DNA of 8,993 nucleotides. Source: an uncultured bacterium (lineage in GTDB: Bacteria > Acidobacteriota > Thermoanaerobaculia > Multivoradales > JAHEKO01). Shown here one piece after another: positions 6,792-8,993 of the stretch (its first letter is position 1; the number at the start of each line of letters is the position of its first letter). The position numbers and the translations under genes were made by a program. The stretch spans positions 1 to 8,993 of the forward strand of contig CALILB010000035.1 of NCBI GenBank assembly GCA_938016625.1. The letters run 5' to 3'. The notes under the pieces were generated by a model, which was not told the DNA's origin, made no database searches, and worked only from the letters and a program-made list of their open reading frames with translations.

Positions 6792-8165
6792 CGAGTCGGC
6801 GGCGGCGAGCCGCATCAACTCGGTGATCGAATCCTGGTTCTCCAGATTCCAGACCGCCTCTTTGAGCTGCTGTCGCCGCTCGGCCGACATTACCGCCTCG
6901 GCCAGGGCATCGAACTTCTCTTCGATCTCCTGGTCGGTGAGCGGGTTGCGGGGATCGCCCTTGGGGTAGTCGATCTGCTTGGTGAGCTCGCGGCCGTCGG
7001 TGGTGACGACCTTGACGATGACCCGCTGGAGCTCGGGGAAAAGGGCCTCGATCTCGGGATCGGCGACCACTTCGACCTTCTCGAGCTGCGCTCGGATCTT
7101 GGGATCCATGATCTTCTCGTCGGTGAACTGGAGCGGTGTGACCTGACGGTCGGCGACGGCCGCGGCAATGACATAGGGCAGGCTGTGATCGGCCGTCTCC
7201 TTGGTTCGCGGGTCGTACTTGCTGGGGTCGGCGAGGATGTCCGCCGCCCGGGCCAGCGACCGGATGTGCACCTTCTCAACCTGGTCGGGCGCCAGATCGT
7301 TCTCCTTGATGATGTCCAACGTGCAGGAGATGGGGGCGTGGGTCAGCGCCTCGGTGGGGAAGGCCTTCATGCCACACTGGGTGATGCGATAGCCGTCGCC
7401 CAGCCCCTCCTCGAGGATGTCCAGCTTCCACTCGGGACCCATACATTGAACCAATCCCTCCTTGCCGTCGATGACGTGCTCGGGGCCGCTGTAGCCCTTC
7501 TCGGCCAGCAGTGCCGCCACCACGCCGCTCTGGGTGGCCATCGGATCGACGGTGTTCTTCATCATGGTGAGCTTGCCGGCGGTCACCGCGCCAAGGGTGA
7601 CCATGCGCGAGCCGGAGATACCGATGGCGTGCTGCATCTGCTCCCAGTCGAGGTCGAGCAGCTTGGCCGCCACCATCGGCGAGACAAAGGCCGTCAGGGT
7701 GGCGTGGTGCCAGCCCCGCTCTCGGATCCCCGGGATGGCCGCCTCGCAGAGCCGCATCTCGAATTCGTGGCCGAGGACGATGCCGACGATGAGGTCGCGT
7801 CCTCCCTTGCCGGTGCGCTCGCCACAGGCCATGGCCGCCGGAATGATGTCGGAAGGGTGGGAGGGGTCCTGCTGCCAATAGATGTCGTTGTAGTCCATGA
7901 CCCGGACCATCAGCGCGTTGAGCAGCGTGGCCGACACCGGGTCCATCCGTTTGCCGGTGCCGATGACCGTTGCCGGCCCCGTGCCTCCGTGCTCCTCGAG
8001 CACCTCGAGGGCGATCTTGACGTCGTGTTGCTGGTAACCCCCGAGGGCGCACCCCAGAGAGTCGAGCAGATAGCGCTTGGCTTCGCGGACCGCATCGTCG
8101 GTGAGGTGGTCGAACTCCAGGTCGGTGGCCCAGCGCGACATCCGGGCGGTAATAGTTTCGCTCAC
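6789..8165 (-). CDS. MmgE/PrpD family dehydratase (2-methylcitrate/citrate dehydratase-like)
   Basis: This protein of 458 residues (461 from the alternative start) spans the usual MmgE/PrpD length. The motif MDYNDIYWQQDPSHPSD corresponds to the DFND...HPSD signature of 2-methylcitrate dehydratase. Further family features are LLDSLGCALGG near the N-terminus, the Gly-rich helices around ISGSRMVTLGAVTAGKL, and MKAFPTEALTHAP in the second domain. These enzymes dehydrate 2-methylcitrate without an iron-sulfur cluster, and E. coli PrpD also acts on citrate. No ATG is available near the N-terminus. I choose GTG at 8165, which has AGGGGG nine bases upstream; an in-frame TTG at 8174 abuts that AGGGGG directly and is less likely. 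It lies between the HD gene and the aconitase-like gene. No prpB or prpC is present, so a methylcitrate cycle is not supported. Other MmgE relatives include cis-aconitate decarboxylase, so the reaction is uncertain. Confidence 0.88.
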   Translation of the reverse strand: MSETITARMSRWATDLEFDHLTDDAVREAKRYLLDSLGCALGGYQQHDVKIALEVLEEHGGTGPATVIGTGKRMDPVSATLLNALMVRVMDYNDIYWQQDPSHPSDIIPAAMACGERTGKGGRDLIVGIVLGHEFEMRLCEAAIPGIRERGWHHATLTAFVSPMVAAKLLDLDWEQMQHAIGISGSRMVTLGAVTAGKLTMMKNTVDPMATQSGVVAALLAEKGYSGPEHVIDGKEGLVQCMGPEWKLDILEEGLGDGYRITQCGMKAFPTEALTHAPISCTLDIIKENDLAPDQVEKVHIRSLARAADILADPSKYDPRTKETADHSLPYVIAAAVADRQVTPLQFTDEKIMDPKIRAQLEKVEVVADPEIEALFPELQRVIVKVVTTDGRELTKQIDYPKGDPRNPLTDQEIEEKFDALAEAVMSAERRQQLKEAVWNLENQDSITELMRLAAADS

Positions 8166-8178
8166 TTTCTTCAACCCC

Positions 8179-8718
8179 CTATTTGAGATTCTTGAACGGT
8201 TCGTAACTCATGAAGTCGGCGTGATGGACGATGAAGGCCTCGGTACTGCGCTTGACCATGTTGCCCTCGCCGGCGTGGGTGGCGATGATATGGCAGACCG
8301 GGTCGGGGACACCACAGGCCATGGCCAGGTGGACACCGGTGAAGGGGTGTCGGAGGGCTTTGCCCCGATCGCTCTGCACCGCTTTGCCATCCTGCGTTTC
8401 GTACTCGAGCAGCTTGCCGACATCGGCCAGTATCGCCCCGGCGATCACCACATCCATGTCGATCGGCAGCCCTCTGCCCAGAAACTCATCCATCGCCTCG
8501 GCCGACCGGCGGGCGATGTGCACCACACACCGTTTGTGCTCCATAAAGGTGGCCGGGCAGTCGGGGATGAGAAGAGTAAAGGGGATCTCGTTCAGATCCT
8601 GCGGCTCCAGGGGGCTGTTCTCGAAGGCTTTGATCCACGTCTGCAGCACGCTCTCCCGGAGCTCGTCGGACTGGATCCAGGCAATCTCGGGCCACAACTC
8701 TTCTACCGCCTCGCGCAT
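8179..8718 (-). CDS. HD-domain protein with Ala in place of the HD-motif histidine
   Basis: This 179-residue soluble protein is the first gene of the operon. It shows the spacing of an HD-superfamily metal-dependent phosphohydrolase: His67 (VVHIARR), then ILADVGK (96-102) where the family normally has xLHDxGK, then His124 (RHPFTG), His148 (ATHAGEG) and a final HHADF (165-169) with Asp168. The doublet is Ala98-Asp99, and the codon at 8425-8427 reads GCC on the minus strand, so the change is real in this sequence. One metal ligand is therefore missing, and activity may be altered or lost. AAGGAG lies six bases before the ATG at 8718, a strong ribosome site. It has no recognised link to tricarboxylate metabolism; a regulatory or nucleotide/CoA-derivative hydrolase role is conceivable, but the sequence shows no specific substrate. 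Confidence 0.8.
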   Translation of the reverse strand: MREAVEELWPEIAWIQSDELRESVLQTWIKAFENSPLEPQDLNEIPFTLLIPDCPATFMEHKRCVVHIARRSAEAMDEFLGRGLPIDMDVVIAGAILADVGKLLEYETQDGKAVQSDRGKALRHPFTGVHLAMACGVPDPVCHIIATHAGEGNMVKRSTEAFIVHHADFMSYEPFKNLK

Positions 8719-8895
8719 GGGCTTCTCCTTCTATTCGAGTGGAATGTCATGGAGCCGCCGGTCGAATCTCCTGACCGAGGTCCCGACCACTCGGCTTCAT
8801 GTCTTGGGTGCAGTTTAACCCGGTCTCCTACCCGCACTCCAGAGTCGGAGCCAAAGAGAATCCCTTCCGGAACGAGGTGCGACTGCCGGGTTGGT
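8719..8895 (-). promoter_or_regulatory. Operon leader/promoter region upstream of the HD-domain gene
   Basis: These 177 bases separate the terminator and hairpin from the first gene of the operon, so the operon promoter should lie here. A TAAACT hexamer (minus strand, 8817-8812) is the best -10 candidate; the only upstream partner near correct spacing (TGGAGT) is poor, so I do not assign a promoter. A small palindrome GACCGAGGTC lies at 8773-8782. No clear operator or riboswitch is visible. Confidence 0.4.
8725..8730 (-). promoter_or_regulatory. Ribosome binding site of the HD-domain gene
   Basis: AAGGAG on the minus strand ends six bases before the ATG at 8718. It fixes this start and shows that the first gene of the operon has strong independent translation initiation. 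Confidence 0.75.
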
Positions 8896-8922
8896 CCCCG
8901 GGAGGCCGGCGGCCTCCCGGGG
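8896..8922. repeat. Perfect GC-rich inverted repeat (12-bp arms, 3-base loop)
   Basis: The arms CCCCGGGAGGCC (8896-8907) and GGCCTCCCGGGG (8911-8922) are perfect complements around GGC. On the minus strand it begins three bases after the T-run of the terminator and is not itself followed by a T-run. It may back up termination, protect the 3' end of the upstream mRNA or the 5' end of the operon mRNA, or be a dispersed palindromic element. It is not a classical intrinsic terminator in either direction. Confidence 0.75.
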
Positions 8923-8925
8923 GGG

Positions 8926-8956
8926 AGAAAAACGGTCAGGTCTTAGACCGTGACCG
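8926..8956 (-). terminator. Rho-independent terminator containing the stop codon of the upstream gene
   Basis: On the minus strand CGGTCA (8956-8951), a bulged C, GGTC, loop TAA, GACC and TGACCG (8938-8933) form a 10-bp stem with one bulge. It is followed at once by TTTTTCT (8932-8926). The loop TAA is the stop codon of the gene entering from the right. Stem plus T-run is the classical form, read in the minus direction. Confidence 0.8.
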
Positions 8957-8993
8957 GCTCGAGCTTTTCCTCAGGTGAGGCCACGGTGGCCTT
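8943..8993 (-). CDS. C-terminal end of an upstream gene (5' part outside window)
   Basis: Sixteen codons enter from the right edge and end in TAA (8943-8945). The readable C-terminus is KATVASPEEKLEPVTV, too short to identify. The frame is supported mainly by the intrinsic terminator that begins inside these last codons and by the following non-coding stretch. Another frame stays open slightly further, so the choice is not certain. The terminator implies that this gene is a separate transcription unit from the operon to its left. Confidence 0.5.
   Translation of the reverse strand, partial: KATVASPEEKLEPVTV

Noticed and set aside
4828..8165. Methylcitrate (propionate) cycle operon
   Set aside because: A PrpD-like gene next to an aconitase-type gene suggests it, but prpB and prpC are absent, and 2-methylisocitrate is a tertiary alcohol that the adjacent dehydrogenase could not oxidise.
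6747..8186. A 479-codon plus-strand open frame covering the PrpD-like gene in antisense
   Set aside because: It mirrors a clear MmgE/PrpD coding region on the minus strand. Its translation is low-complexity, rich in Gly, Asp, Val and His, with no recognisable domain. Long antisense frames are expected in GC-rich genes with biased third positions.
8747..8800. A 17-codon minus-strand open frame in the operon leader, a possible leader peptide
   Set aside because: No Shine-Dalgarno precedes its ATG, it has no run of regulatory codons, and no attenuator hairpin with a T-run follows.
8812..8848. Possible sigma-54 or sigma-70 promoter around TTGGCT and TAAACT
   Set aside because: TTGGCT and TAAACT are 31 bases apart, too far for sigma-70. 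The GG/GC spacing required for sigma-54 is not met. Only the -10-like hexamer is worth noting.

Overview
This GC-rich window (roughly 63% GC by eye) holds one tightly packed operon on the minus strand, read from right to left, plus the last codons of an unrelated upstream gene. Dense coding, Shine-Dalgarno sites and a proteobacterial-looking Lon-like protease suggest a high-GC Pseudomonadota or related bacterium. That placement is inference. I see no mobile elements, tRNA or rRNA genes, or CRISPR arrays.

Layout, right to left. At 8943-8993 is the 3' end of an upstream gene. Its stop codon lies in the loop of an intrinsic terminator (8926-8956). A second strong GC-rich hairpin follows (8896-8922), then about 175 bases without a gene that should carry the operon promoter. 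The operon then runs: HD-domain protein (8179-8718), MmgE/PrpD-family dehydratase (6789-8165), fused aconitase-superfamily enzyme most like eukaryotic homoaconitase (4828-6777), isocitrate-dehydrogenase-family enzyme (3618-4802), a citrate lyase gamma-beta (CitD-CitE) fusion (2375-3616), citrate lyase alpha CitF (810-2378), and the first 269 residues of a Lon-family AAA protease (1-807, running off the left edge). Gaps run from 25 bases down to a 4-base ATGA overlap, so the seven genes are probably co-transcribed.

How they fit together. The enzymes form a chain around a citrate-type tricarboxylate. A CoA-transferase/lyase pair cleaves or forms it, one or two dehydratase/hydratases isomerise it to an isocitrate-type acid, and an NADP-type beta-decarboxylating dehydrogenase links that to a 2-oxo acid. 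With citrate as substrate this joins oxaloacetate + acetate to 2-oxoglutarate + CO2. Several details argue against ordinary citrate fermentation. The usual accessory genes (citC, citX, citG, transporter) are not in the window. The carrier-domain serine position holds Arg. Conserved CitF motifs are altered, and the aconitase resembles homoaconitase. A variant pathway acting on citrate or a homologue such as homocitrate is therefore plausible, and is the most interesting hypothesis here.
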